Notes: generated from the sequence alone by a model not told the origin. A stretch of 64,000 bases of DNA from Desulfotruncus arcticus DSM 17038 (GCF_900113335.1 NZ_FOOX01000020.1:44395-108394), one strand, 5' to 3'. Numbered from the stretch's first letter, positions 32,451 through 40,777 are shown. Numbers and translations: made by a program.

Positions 32451-32879
32451 ATGGCTATTTCCGCTAGAGATAAAGCCGAGCAATTATTACGACAAGCCGA
32501 AGCCGGTGAATTATTGCAGGAAAAGAGGGCTGAAAAAGGCTGTTCATTAGCACAGGTGGGGGAAATAGTTGGCTGTAGTCCCACCTATTTATCAGAAATT
32601 GAACGGGGCCTTAAATTACCGTCTGATATTTTAATTTCCAAGCTTGCTAGGTTTTATGAAATGGACGAAACGGAATTATTTCATAAATACCGAAAAATAC
32701 CACTGCCCGCTATTGAAGAATTAGAGAAAAATACGGCTTTACAAAAGACACTATTGGAAATAAATAAAAATAAAAATTTGACAGAAGAACAGAAGCACAA
32801 GCTGTACGACAAGCTATATGACATTTATAAGGATTTTGTCAATAAAGGGGGAGGAGGACAAGAAGAAGGAGGGAGTTAA
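32451..32879 (+). CDS. HTH-Xre regulator on the plus strand
   Basis: A 142-residue protein from ATG 32451, 8 bases after GGGGTGGG. Residues 25-80 are an XRE domain (C-S-L-A-Q-V-G-E-I-V-G-C-S-P-T-Y-L-S-E-I-E-R-G), followed by a helical Lys/Glu C-terminus. It is coupled to the membrane protein that follows. The pair is inverted relative to the phage and may be an immunity or exclusion module. Confidence 0.72.
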   Translation: MAISARDKAEQLLRQAEAGELLQEKRAEKGCSLAQVGEIVGCSPTYLSEIERGLKLPSDILISKLARFYEMDETELFHKYRKIPLPAIEELEKNTALQKTLLEINKNKNLTEEQKHKLYDKLYDIYKDFVNKGGGGQEEGGS

Positions 32880-33368
32880 ATGCAAAGTATTTGGCAAGAA
32901 TCTTTAGCGGTGGAAAAATGGCTGGTTGCAAAATTTGGGTGGCCTTTTGTTTTACGACTGGAAGACACCTTATTATTCATTGGTGGCGTGATAATTGGTG
33001 CTTCAATAATGGCCTGGTCATTTGCCTATCTAATACTTCGGGTACGGGATAACTGGATTAAGTACCACGACAAGTTACAGGACTCAGATTTTGCAGCCCT
33101 CCGGGTTGTAGGAGAAAGTGAACACGCCCCCGTTAAGGGGCGGCCATCTATTTATATTGACGGGGGAACGGTAACTGATGTTTTGGACTCCTTTACCTCC
33201 TATTGGTTGTTGCTGTTGTTTCCTAAAAGATACACCGTCTTTAAAAGTCGCAGGCGTGCAAAATACCTTATTTGGCTGCTGTGGGGCCTGTCAATCATCT
33301 TTGCAATTCTTTCCTTCGTTCTGGCCATGCACATATCGGTAATCGGGTATACAGCAACAGCAAAATAA
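32880..33368 (+). CDS. Membrane protein paired with the HTH gene
   Basis: A 162-residue protein, ATG directly after the previous stop (TAAATG) with GGAGGGAG upstream. Two transmembrane helices are seen, residues about 32-54 (L-L-F-I-G-G-V-I-I-G-A-S-I-M-A-W) and 130-153 (W-L-L-W-G-L-S-I-I-F-A-I-L-S-F-V-L). The soluble loop of about 75 residues lies between them. Function unknown; superinfection exclusion is one possibility. Confidence 0.6.
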   Translation: MQSIWQESLAVEKWLVAKFGWPFVLRLEDTLLFIGGVIIGASIMAWSFAYLILRVRDNWIKYHDKLQDSDFAALRVVGESEHAPVKGRPSIYIDGGTVTDVLDSFTSYWLLLLFPKRYTVFKSRRRAKYLIWLLWGLSIIFAILSFVLAMHISVIGYTATAK

Positions 33369-33370
33369 AA

Positions 33371-33400
33371 GCCCCCCGCCTTTATCAATTAAAGTGGGGG
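33371..33400. terminator. Bidirectional terminator between convergent genes
   Basis: CCCCCGCCTTTA / TAAAGTGGGGG with a short loop. It lies between the plus-strand membrane gene and the minus-strand primase and overlaps the primase stop. Confidence 0.6.
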
Positions 33401-34329
33401 ATCACTGGTTGGATGGCGGCGGCCACGGTTAGAAGTTCATTGCTAGTCAGGTCGTTTACGTCTTTAACAGAGGTAGGTAACGCAACGGCCAGGACTGTTT
33501 TAAAGCCTACTAATTCGGTAGCTATGGTCTGGGCAATACGACGGCCCGCTTTGTCGTTGTCTGTGGCCAATATGAAAGTTTCTATAGGGCTTTGCAATAA
33601 TAATTCCCGCTTTCTGGGAGTCAGGTTCGCCCCGCCCAGGGCCACAGCGGGGAAGCCTGCTTGCCAAAGTGTAATGGCATCAATTTCGCTTTCTACTATA
33701 TAAGCCAGGTTCTTGCCCGCTTTGTAGATGAAGTTAAGGGCGTAAACATGGTTTTTAATTGGTTGGCCGTCGGCATAATACCAGAAGCGTTTATCCGTGA
33801 CACTTCGGAATTTGATGTTTATTAGTTGGCCCATTCGGTCATACCAGGGAAAGGTTACGGCCTTATGTTTCCGGTCGTACCCGACGCGAAAGGCCCTTTG
33901 CCACTTTTCTTCAATGCCTCGCTGCTTATCAAGGTAGGGGTGGCGGTAATTGAATTCATCTAAAACGGCCATGTCCAGGGGCTTGTTTGCTTCTTCAGCC
34001 AGGGTCAGGTCGTAAGTTAATTTTAGCCTGTCCAGGTTGCCCAAGGTCGGGCAGTAAGTTTCCAGTAAATAGTCCTGGGTTTCTTCGTAAGTTTCGTTTC
34101 GAAGGTAGGCCAACAGCTTGACGAAGTTACCCTGCCGCCACTCGTCGCTGATGCTTCCGCTGTCTATAAAAACACCCGTTTCCAGATGAACGGCGAAAGA
34201 AGGGTGCCATTCGTCCCTAAAAGGGGAACAGGCTTGAAATTTCCTTTCCGTCCACCTGGGCCGCCGCCAATCGTATTTGTTGAGTTCGGCGGCTACGTCC
34301 ACGGGGGTTGTATAGCCTTTAATCCGCAT
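33385..34329 (-). CDS. Phage DNA primase (TOPRIM)
   Basis: A 314-residue primase. The TOPRIM domain is clear: Y-I-V-E-S-E-I-D-A-I-T-L-W-Q-A-G-F-P-A-V-A and A-T-D-N-D-K-A-G-R. An N-terminal zinc-ribbon remnant (C-S-P-F-R-D-E-W-H-P-S-F) keeps one Cys and the His, so zinc binding may be degraded. It makes RNA primers for the family-A polymerase. Its start overlaps the HIT gene by 11 bases. Confidence 0.88.
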   Translation of the reverse strand: MRIKGYTTPVDVAAELNKYDWRRPRWTERKFQACSPFRDEWHPSFAVHLETGVFIDSGSISDEWRQGNFVKLLAYLRNETYEETQDYLLETYCPTLGNLDRLKLTYDLTLAEEANKPLDMAVLDEFNYRHPYLDKQRGIEEKWQRAFRVGYDRKHKAVTFPWYDRMGQLINIKFRSVTDKRFWYYADGQPIKNHVYALNFIYKAGKNLAYIVESEIDAITLWQAGFPAVALGGANLTPRKRELLLQSPIETFILATDNDKAGRRIAQTIATELVGFKTVLAVALPTSVKDVNDLTSNELLTVAAAIQPVIPHFN

Positions 34330-34948
34330 TAGAAATTACCTTTTTATACTCTCTTGCCACTTTATCGCCTTCTATTTCCAGCCATTTTATATACTTGTTA
34401 CCGTCTGCATCTTTGACGGTGTAAACTTTTTTACCGGGGATTACGCCCCGCACGCCACCCCTTGGGTTCTCAACGTCGCCTTTGTAACGGGGTATCAAAT
34501 GGACGTGACAATGGGGTACTGTTTGGCCAGCGTCCCTTAAAACATTAATTCCAATGTTGTACCCGTCGGGCCTGTAAATGTAGTTCAATAAGGACTTGAC
34601 CACTTCAACCATGGCCCAAACGTCTTTCTTCTCGCCGAATTTTAGCTCAAAATAATCTTCAACATGCCGCCTAGGTATTATTAAGGCATGGCCTTCACTA
34701 ACTGGGTAGTTATCATATATTGCAAATACACGTTCCGACGTGGCAATAATACTTCCGGTTTCTTCGGGGCTGCAGAATGGGCAAGTGTCATTTTTTTGGC
34801 CTTCCCAAAAGTCACAGGTTTTTTGCCCGTCCATGCCATAGATGCAATAAGTGTGACAGGTGATTTTGTTAACGGTGCCAGGAAGGGGAATGGGTTTCCA
34901 GTTACCACCTTTTTTTGCTATCCAGCATTTATCCTGCGGTTTTGCCAT
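34319..34948 (-). CDS. HIT-family hydrolase with zinc-like Cys cluster
   Basis: A 209-residue protein; ATG 34948 is chosen (AGGTGGGGG upstream). The histidine triad H-C-H-V-H-L-I-P sits near residue 147, and S-E-G-H-A-L-I-I-P-R-R-H is the family's first conserved block. The N-terminal 65 residues carry several Cys (C-H-T-Y-C, C-D-F-W, C-P-F-C), an uncommon extension. HIT enzymes cleave nucleoside phosphoramidates or dinucleotides. Its place among replication genes suggests nucleotide clean-up or damage repair, which is an inference. Confidence 0.82.
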   Translation of the reverse strand: MAKPQDKCWIAKKGGNWKPIPLPGTVNKITCHTYCIYGMDGQKTCDFWEGQKNDTCPFCSPEETGSIIATSERVFAIYDNYPVSEGHALIIPRRHVEDYFELKFGEKKDVWAMVEVVKSLLNYIYRPDGYNIGINVLRDAGQTVPHCHVHLIPRYKGDVENPRGGVRGVIPGKKVYTVKDADGNKYIKWLEIEGDKVAREYKKVISNAD

Positions 34949-34962
34949 CAGGCCCCCACCTT

Positions 34963-35124
34963 TCAATTTTCTTCAGTAAATAACGGGCACACGGTTTCGT
35001 CGTCTTCAATAAACATTGAACACTCGGTTATCATTTCGTCGTCACAATATGCACAGCAAGCGTCCGTATATACGCACACTTTGCAAATACAATTTTTACA
35101 AACGCATATTTCACGTACAGACAT
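34963..35124 (-). CDS. 53-residue protein with ten cysteines
   Basis: ATG 35124 follows GGTAGGA. Ten Cys fall in two clusters: positions 7, 9, 12, 14 and 17, then 23, 24, 27, 35 and 46. The rest is acidic. The spacing suits two metal sites or a small Fe-S or zinc domain. It sits between the helicase and HIT genes in the same direction, with a 14-base gap to the HIT start. Confidence 0.62.
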   Translation of the reverse strand: MSVREICVCKNCICKVCVYTDACCAYCDDEMITECSMFIEDDETVCPLFTEEN

Positions 35125-35152
35125 AAACAGTCCTACCTTTCAAAGTGTTATT

Positions 35153-36406
35153 TTAAAATATGTCGGTCAGTTGGGTTTCCTTGATATAGCCCAGGTTAAA
35201 ATCACAACGGAGTTCAACCACAAGGCCCACACTTGGTTCCCTTGCTTTCTCTATAGCCAGCCGTCCCACGCCTTCAGCCTGATCGAACGTAAGGGCCGTA
35301 GCGGCGTCCTGTATTACGGCTATGGTTTCGCTGTAGTCCGTCAGCTTCGGTGGCTTTACAATTCGAGTGCCGTCTTCATCTTTGTTCTTTTCCTTTTCTG
35401 CGGCTCCAGGGGTTTGGTGTACCACCAGGCCCGCCACGTTATAACGGCCAAAGATTTGGCGGAGGCGGCGGCTTGTGTAAGTCATACCGTCCCGCATTTT
35501 TCCCCTGCCGTGTGCCATAAGGTTAAAGCCGTCTATTATCACCAGTTTTGTTTCCTTATGGGTCTGCAGGTCGCTTTCAACTGCTTCCAGAGTTAGCCCG
35601 TTCGGTAGGTCTTCCATTGTTTTAATAATGTAGCGTGCTTCGTGTTCGCCGTTAAATTGGCTTAAAAAGTCCATGTACTGGCGTTCGTTGTCCAGGTTGC
35701 CCCGCCTTAACTTCACATTGTCAAAATGGCCCGCCAAGGTGTCTAGGCGTAAAGCTTGCTGTCGTTTCGACAACTCTGGGCTGTAGTGCAAAACGTCGAA
35801 GCCATTATTCCAAGCTGCCAGGCCGATGTGTGAAGCCAACCAGCTTTTACCTCTGTTCGTAAAGGCCATCAACAGCACGTAGTCCGAAAGTTCTAGACCG
35901 CCTCCCAGGGCGTCAGTCAAACTAGGATAAGGAGTCGGTATAAATTGCCGTGTCCTGTTTTGTTGGGCCTCTTTGTACCAGTCAGCCCGTTCCAGACCGT
36001 TAGCAGCGTAATCAGTGCCGTCCTGATCGCCCAAGGCCGCTGCCTGTTCAATCTTTTGGGCTTCTTCTCGCAACCATTCCACGAATTTGTCCCCCGGTAA
36101 TTCTGAAAACTTCTTTGTGGCATGGTGCTGTAACAGTTCAAAGGCTTGCCGCTTGGCATACTGGGCTTTGATTTTGTGGCAAAGGTATTTAAAGTCGTCG
36201 GCTACTTCGGGTATATATTCAAAGTTCTCAAATTCGGCCACTACGGTTCTGTAGTCGGGCGTTATATGGTGTTCTCGCACGTAGTCCCGAATAAAGCCAT
36301 ATACAGGCCCCAGGGTGGGGAATTCATTTGCCGTTACGTTGTAGCGGCGTAATATGTTGAGGTCTTTTTCGTCCAGCACCTTACTTAAAAGCTGGGCTTC
36401 TATCAT
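35153..36406 (-). CDS. DnaB-like replicative helicase
   Basis: A 417-residue RecA-fold helicase. The N-terminal helical domain is about 1-150. Walker A is the variant A-F-T-N-R-G-K-S-W; Walker B is L-V-I-I-D-G-F-N-L. The H3-like V-V-H-Q-T-P-G-A-A and the R-E-P-S-V-G-L-V-V-E-L end are typical of phage DnaB proteins. The start overlaps the loader stop (ATGA). Confidence 0.88.
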   Translation of the reverse strand: MIEAQLLSKVLDEKDLNILRRYNVTANEFPTLGPVYGFIRDYVREHHITPDYRTVVAEFENFEYIPEVADDFKYLCHKIKAQYAKRQAFELLQHHATKKFSELPGDKFVEWLREEAQKIEQAAALGDQDGTDYAANGLERADWYKEAQQNRTRQFIPTPYPSLTDALGGGLELSDYVLLMAFTNRGKSWLASHIGLAAWNNGFDVLHYSPELSKRQQALRLDTLAGHFDNVKLRRGNLDNERQYMDFLSQFNGEHEARYIIKTMEDLPNGLTLEAVESDLQTHKETKLVIIDGFNLMAHGRGKMRDGMTYTSRRLRQIFGRYNVAGLVVHQTPGAAEKEKNKDEDGTRIVKPPKLTDYSETIAVIQDAATALTFDQAEGVGRLAIEKAREPSVGLVVELRCDFNLGYIKETQLTDIF

Positions 36407-37182
36407 TCAGTCCACCCCGCTTTCCGGTAGTCCTTACCGAAGAATTTTACGGGAACGGTAAAGCCCTCAATGCGGGAGGCCGTGCGTTCGTCATATATAT
36501 TTGCAATGGTGGCCAGGGGTTCGTTACTGGTCAGAATTGTGGCCCGTGCTTCTACAGCCCGTTCGTCAATAACCTCGTAAAACTCCCCGTTAAAAGCCGC
36601 CGTGCTTTCCCTAATTCCGGCGTCGTCCAGTACCAATAATTCAGCTTCCATCATTAATTCTTTCAGTTTGTAATACTTGAGGCTGGCTTCTTCATGTAGA
36701 TCCCTGGGGCCACGGAATTGCTTATTAAACACATTCTGAAAACGAGGGACACTTATGAAAAGGGCAGGTACTTTTTTGATGAGCTTTTCCCTTTTGACAT
36801 GTTGTATTACGCGGGCCACCAGGAATTCATTTACCACAGCCACCGCTGCCGTTGTCTTTCCGGTTCCGCTGCCTTTTGGGTTATCTTTATTAGGTACTGA
36901 ATACAGGTAAAGGCCCATATGCTGTTCCTGTACGAAATCCAGAACGTGTTTGCAATAACGGCATATAACTTCCCAGGCCGCTGGATTAGCTTTTCTGAAT
37001 GGGAGTTGGTCAGCTATAATAAAACGGTACGTTTTCGGTATGTCCGCCAGCCCCCATAGCCCACCCGTGCCTGTTTCGCCCTGTAGTTTGGTGTAAGGAA
37101 AGCAAAGGCGGTTGCACTGTCCAGGTTCGCCCGCCTTTTTACATCGCTGGGCCAGCAAACATTTGTCATTTATTACGTCCAT
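36403..37182 (-). CDS. Helicase loader ATPase (DnaC/DnaI-like)
   Basis: A 259-residue AAA+ ATPase. The N-terminus has a Cys cluster (C-L-L-A-Q-R-C, C-N-R-L-C) that may bind zinc, as in DnaI. Walker A is G-S-G-T-G-K-T-T, Walker B L-L-V-L-D-D-A-G, with sensor I at I-L-T-S-N-E and sensor II in R-T-A-S-R-I. It loads the 35153 helicase at the phage origin. Confidence 0.88.
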   Translation of the reverse strand: MDVINDKCLLAQRCKKAGEPGQCNRLCFPYTKLQGETGTGGLWGLADIPKTYRFIIADQLPFRKANPAAWEVICRYCKHVLDFVQEQHMGLYLYSVPNKDNPKGSGTGKTTAAVAVVNEFLVARVIQHVKREKLIKKVPALFISVPRFQNVFNKQFRGPRDLHEEASLKYYKLKELMMEAELLVLDDAGIRESTAAFNGEFYEVIDERAVEARATILTSNEPLATIANIYDERTASRIEGFTVPVKFFGKDYRKAGWTE

Positions 37183-37184
37183 CC

Positions 37185-37997
37185 TTACACCTTCTTTCTG
37201 TTAAGGCGTGCCATGATTGCTTCAACGTCTTGGGGTTGTTCCTGTTCTGCCGCTTCCAGGCGTGCCTCCCGTTCTTTTACCTGTTCAACCAAAGCCATAG
37301 CTTCGTTACCCAGCCAGGATGCAATTTGGCCCAGGGTGGGCCGTGGGTATTTGCTATTTTTCCAGCGTTCTTCATATTCGCTAAGAACAACGTCAATAAT
37401 GTCTTTTAATTGATCCGGGGTAAATATCCTTAAAAGCTTTTTGCCGTTCGCCCCGTCGCGGCCCCAGTTAATTGAATAATTGACATTGTAGGTTTCACGG
37501 TATTTATGGGCAAAGTATGTGGCTACAGCCCTTCCGTCTTTTAGTAGTTCTTTATCATTACTTACCGTAGTATTAGATATAAGCTGTATATTGTTAGTGT
37601 TAGTTTCTTGCGACGTTTTACCGTTTAGATAGTTATATGGCTGTAACATTCCAGGGTTAGAAGTGTCATTATTAACTTGACCGTTGAATATTGCTATTAG
37701 GGCGTTGGGTAATATGGAATAAACATTGTTATTATTAAAACCGTTGCCGTGTTTTTCTACGGTTATAATGGGCTTACCGTTAAAGGTGAAGTCTTTTAAT
37801 AATGCTATTAGCCGTATTACCGTATAACGGCTTACCCCCATATCCTGGGCCAGTTGTTCCTGGGTAGGGTAGCATTTACCGCTTTCGTCCATATATGAGG
37901 CCAGAACGGTTAGTAATAGCCAGCGTTCCTTCCCCAGTGCCCGCACGAGGCCGCTTCTAAACGCTTGGGTATAGACACGGAAATAAACTTCACTCAT
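37185..37997 (-). CDS. Replication initiation protein (winged HTH)
   Basis: A 270-residue protein with an N-terminal winged helix (C-Y-P-T-Q-E-Q-L-A-Q-D-M-G-V-S-R-Y-T-V-I-R-L-I) typical of phage O-like or DnaD-type initiators, and a C-terminal helical region (about 140-260) that may contact the loader. An Asn-rich linker lies between (F-N-N-N-N-V). The origin may lie within or near this gene; I see no clear iteron array. Confidence 0.78.
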   Translation of the reverse strand: MSEVYFRVYTQAFRSGLVRALGKERWLLLTVLASYMDESGKCYPTQEQLAQDMGVSRYTVIRLIALLKDFTFNGKPIITVEKHGNGFNNNNVYSILPNALIAIFNGQVNNDTSNPGMLQPYNYLNGKTSQETNTNNIQLISNTTVSNDKELLKDGRAVATYFAHKYRETYNVNYSINWGRDGANGKKLLRIFTPDQLKDIIDVVLSEYEERWKNSKYPRPTLGQIASWLGNEAMALVEQVKEREARLEAAEQEQPQDVEAIMARLNRKKV

Positions 37998-38230
37998 TCA
38001 CCCCCGCCCCTTCCCCTGGGTTTTACGCCAAAGCCCCAGGTTTTGTTAGCCGTCCTTACCCAGAAGTCATTGTCACACATGGTACATTCGGGGCATGATT
38101 TCGTCCCGTAAATATTCCTTTTAAATACCCGCCACTCGCCGCAATAGGGGCACCACATCGCGTTTTTGCGATGTCTTCTTTCGTAGTCCGGTTTCTTAAA
38201 AGGTGCCGTTGTAAATTTTTTGTGTGTCAT
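37994..38230 (-). CDS. Small zinc-ribbon protein, first gene of the replication operon
   Basis: A 78-residue basic protein. C-P-Y-C-G and C-P-E-C-T-M-C form a zinc-ribbon pair. The start codon (ATG 38230) follows AAAGGGG. It overlaps the initiator start (ATGA). It probably binds nucleic acid or regulates the operon. Confidence 0.65.
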   Translation of the reverse strand: MTHKKFTTAPFKKPDYERRHRKNAMWCPYCGEWRVFKRNIYGTKSCPECTMCDNDFWVRTANKTWGFGVKPRGRGGGE

Positions 38231-38249
38231 GTTTTTAACCCCTTTCGTA

Positions 38250-38284
38250 ATGCTTCTACCGGGAAAGGCTTAAAACGTGACGGA
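38250..38284 (-). promoter_or_regulatory. Phage promoter P4, diverged copy
   Basis: CGTCACG, gap, TTTCCCGGTAGAAGC on the minus strand. The spacing from GTCAC to GGTAGA equals that in P1-P3; one base is missing in the last block. It drives the replication operon. Confidence 0.62.
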
Positions 38285-38300
38285 GTAAATTATGGTAACA

Positions 38301-38332
38301 AAAAAAATCCCGCCAGCCCAAAGGCCAGCGGG
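38301..38332 (-). terminator. Intrinsic terminator
   Basis: ACCCGCTGGCC TTTG GGCTGGCGGG, then eight Ts on the minus strand. Confidence 0.8.
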
Positions 38333-38345
38333 TAGAGTGTAAATT

Positions 38346-38908
38346 CTATTGTTCAACTTTATTAATCCAAGTAATAACAACTTGATAAGCAGCGTCTTCC
38401 GGGTTGTCTTGATACCCAAAAGTGATCTCATCACCTTCTTTTAGTTGATCAGGGTTGGCGTCCAGTTCGGCTTTCAGTTTATCCGACAGGGCATAGGTGG
38501 AAGGATATTTGTTAACTTGAATTTCCACGGTGTTATCATCTGCACGGCCCATGTAGACACCCTGCCCCTGGTGCGTATCTTCATCAGTTGTCCCACTGGG
38601 TGGGACCGGTGTGTCTTCGGGTGGGGTCGGCTGTTTAGGTTGTTGCTGTTCCGGTACTGGTTGCCGTTCCTGCTGAGTTGTTGAGGTTCCGGTGTAGCTT
38701 GCTGTTTTTCCGTCTTGGGTGCTTCTTGTTTTTGCTCTTGCTGCTGTAGTTGTTCCGCTTTCGGCTTTGACACTTCTTCCTGCGTCACCTTTGGCTTTTC
38801 GGTTTGAACCTGTTTCGCCGGTGCATTAAAATGGGTATGAGCCACGGCAAAAAGCAGGGCTATCGCCAAAGCAACAACTACCAGTAAAATGCCGTTCTTC
38901 TCTTGCAA
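38346..38908 (-). pseudogene. Membrane-anchored phage protein split by a frameshift
   Basis: The first frame (TTG 38908, SD GGGGGAG) has a transmembrane or signal segment (L-L-V-V-V-A-L-A-I-A-L-L-F-A-V) and a Gln/Lys/Pro-rich linker. Near 38669-38690 the sensible reading jumps to another frame: Q-E-R-Q-P-V-P-E-Q-Q-Q, P-P-E-D-T-P-V-P-P-S-G, then M-G-R-A-D-D-N-T-V-E-I-Q-V, ending at 38346. The second half looks like a folded domain. It could be a mutation, sequencing error or recoding; no classic slippery site is visible. Confidence 0.58.
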
Positions 38909-38934
38909 TTAATCTCCCCCTAAAGTGTCATTTT

Positions 38935-39615
38935 TTAGTTTTTTATTTGGGCAAAGTGCTGGGTGAACATTTTACCGTATGGGCCGCCGTCCACAATGCC
39001 TATCCCGATATGAGTAAAGTTAGGGTTTAATATATTGGCCCTATGACCTTGTGAATTCATAAGGGAGGTGTGTGCCCTATCTACACTTGCTGCCCCCGCC
39101 AAGTTTTCGCCAGCACGAGAATAGCTCACGCCCTGGGCGTGTATTAAATCCCACGGAGTTGTTCCTTTTGGTGAAGTATGTGCAAAATAATTACTATTAA
39201 CGAGATCAGAGGATTTTACACGGGCTGATTTAACGAGCCTCATGTCAACAGTTAGCTGTTTTAGACCAGCTTCGGCCCGTTCCTGATTGACCAGGCTTAC
39301 CATTTGCTGCTCGTCAGCAGTCAACCCGCTTGCCGGTGCTGGTTGAGGTTTGGGCTTTGGTTGGGGCTTCGGCTGAGGTGCGGGTTGCGGTTGTTTCGAT
39401 GCAGGGGTTTCTTCGTTGTTCTTATAGATTACGCGGAAGCCGCGTTCTTTAAGATACTGGTAAACAGTGAAATTAGTAGTGTAAAAAGCTACTTTATAAG
39501 CGTAATACTTTTGAACAGATTCGCCTGTGGCAGCTTCGGCTTTGGTCATATACATAAAAAGTCCAGCTAACAAAACGGCTAGAGCCAGTATTACCGCCAT
39601 TGTTTTCTTATTCAT
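38935..39615 (-). CDS. Secreted CAP/SCP-domain protein (YkwD-like)
   Basis: A 226-residue protein. A signal peptide (M-N-K-K-T-M-A-V-I-L-A-L-A-V-L-L-A-G, cleavage after A-E-A) is followed by a small N-terminal domain, a Pro/Gln/Lys linker and a C-terminal CAP domain: L-V-N-Q-E-R, F-A-H-T-S-P, A-G-E-N-L-A, S-Q-G-H-R-A-N-I-L, with the CAP His and Glu residues. It resembles spore and cell-envelope proteins of clostridia. As phage cargo it may alter the surface or assist lysis. Confidence 0.85.
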   Translation of the reverse strand: MNKKTMAVILALAVLLAGLFMYMTKAEAATGESVQKYYAYKVAFYTTNFTVYQYLKERGFRVIYKNNEETPASKQPQPAPQPKPQPKPKPQPAPASGLTADEQQMVSLVNQERAEAGLKQLTVDMRLVKSARVKSSDLVNSNYFAHTSPKGTTPWDLIHAQGVSYSRAGENLAGAASVDRAHTSLMNSQGHRANILNPNFTHIGIGIVDGGPYGKMFTQHFAQIKN

Positions 39616-39640
39616 TAAAGGTCTTCCCCTTTCGCAAGTA

Positions 39641-39672
39641 AAAATTAGCCCGCCAGCGTTGGGCCAGCGGGC
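39641..39672 (-). terminator. Terminator after the holin
   Basis: GCCCGCTGGCCC AACG CTGGCGGGC, then TAATTTTT on the minus strand. Confidence 0.7.
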
Positions 39673-39691
39673 TTGTTATAACAGGTAATTA

Positions 39692-39925
39692 TTAAAGAGT
39701 CGTTTTGTGGAGCATCTTGGTAACGTCAAACATACCGTTGGCAGACAGAGCAATGATAACGCCATTCATAATGCCTTCCTGAATGTTCGCGGCGGGAAGG
39801 TAGACAATACCAGCAACAATACCGAGTACCAGAGTTACAAGCGGGGCATATTTACCGGGAATGTAACCTTTGACAAATTGGGTCAGTGCCATGATAACTG
39901 CTACAACAAAAGCGGCTTCGTACAT
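39692..39925 (-). CDS. Small holin-like membrane protein
   Basis: A 77-residue protein; ATG 39925 is chosen (AAAGGGGGTG, 5 bases). Hydrophobic helices lie at about 3-20 (A-A-F-V-V-A-V-I-M-A-L), 28-48 (L-V-T-L-V-L-G-I-V-A-G-I-V-Y-L) and 53-66. Size and position with amidase and lysin genes suggest a holin. Promoter P5 lies directly upstream, giving it a separate start of transcription. Confidence 0.72.
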   Translation of the reverse strand: MYEAAFVVAVIMALTQFVKGYIPGKYAPLVTLVLGIVAGIVYLPAANIQEGIMNGVIIALSANGMFDVTKMLHKTTL

Positions 39926-39954
39926 TGTTTCACCCCCTTTCAACGAGCTTCGAA

Positions 39955-39988
39955 AGCTATCTACCGTAAAAGTTCCGGCTTGTGACAC
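39955..39988 (-). promoter_or_regulatory. Phage promoter P5
   Basis: AGTGTCACA, gap, TTTTACGGTAGATAGC on the minus strand, the same spacing as P1-P3. It drives the holin (39925). Confidence 0.72.
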
Positions 39989-40000
39989 TAACTTTTTAAA

Positions 40001-40777
40001 TTATTTCAGGACTTCCAGCCTGTCCAGCAGAACGAGCAGGCGGTAAAAGGTAACGTCCCCCTGGGGTTCCGTGATATATCCCTTTTGATAAGCCTTTAAA
40101 ACGGCACCTCGTGCCCAGTCGGGCACGCCAACCAGCGGATCGGTGGCTGGGATCTGGGTAGAGGTCATGGGCATTAATACATTTAACCTAGTACCGACAG
40201 CTACAATATCGGGATTTGAGACTTTGTTAAGTTTGATAAAGTCAGCCAGCCCAATATTAAAACGGCTTGCAATTTGGCCCAGGGTGTCCCCAGGCTTAAC
40301 GGTGTAAATGCCTGCCACCGTGTCTATAAATTCGTCCCAGCGGGGTAGAATTTTTTCCGGGCAATACTTCCCGCTCCAGCGTCTGTGCGGTACGACGTTT
40401 TCCAGTGGAATGTTATACTGTTCCATCAGTTGGCGAATTAAAAAAACGGCGTTGGAAATAGCTTTTTCCAGGTCGCCGTCTTTGTTTTGGCAGATTTCTA
40501 TTCCTATGGAAGTAGTGTTACCGGGGCCGTCTTTGCCGTCGCCAGCATGGTAGACCACTTCGTTAGCCGGTATGTGTTGAATTATTTCTTTGTCGTCTAT
40601 AGTAAAATGCCAGCCCGTCGAGCCGCTGTTTCCACCTTGTAAATACCTGGAATGTCCTGCGGCGTTGGCCCCTGGATTGCTGTTTCCGGTGTTGTGGATG
40701 GTAATGTATTTCGGTTCCATTGGGCAGCCCGTGCGGGCTTTAAGTCCTTCGGGCAAAATTTCCTTCTTTATAATCAT
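40001..40777 (-). CDS. N-acetylmuramoyl-L-alanine amidase with LysM (endolysin)
   Basis: A 258-residue lysin. The Amidase_2 zinc domain (residues 1-150) has I-T-I-H-N-T-G, W-H-F-T-I-D and V-V-P-H-R-R-W-S-G-K-Y-C-P. One LysM domain follows (Y-T-V-K-P-G-D-T-L-G-Q-I-A, about 158-202) and a C-terminal helical tail. It has no signal peptide, so release through a holin is likely. Its amidase domain is a paralogue of the N-terminus of the 42229-45525 tail protein. Confidence 0.9.
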   Translation of the reverse strand: MIIKKEILPEGLKARTGCPMEPKYITIHNTGNSNPGANAAGHSRYLQGGNSGSTGWHFTIDDKEIIQHIPANEVVYHAGDGKDGPGNTTSIGIEICQNKDGDLEKAISNAVFLIRQLMEQYNIPLENVVPHRRWSGKYCPEKILPRWDEFIDTVAGIYTVKPGDTLGQIASRFNIGLADFIKLNKVSNPDIVAVGTRLNVLMPMTSTQIPATDPLVGVPDWARGAVLKAYQKGYITEPQGDVTFYRLLVLLDRLEVLK

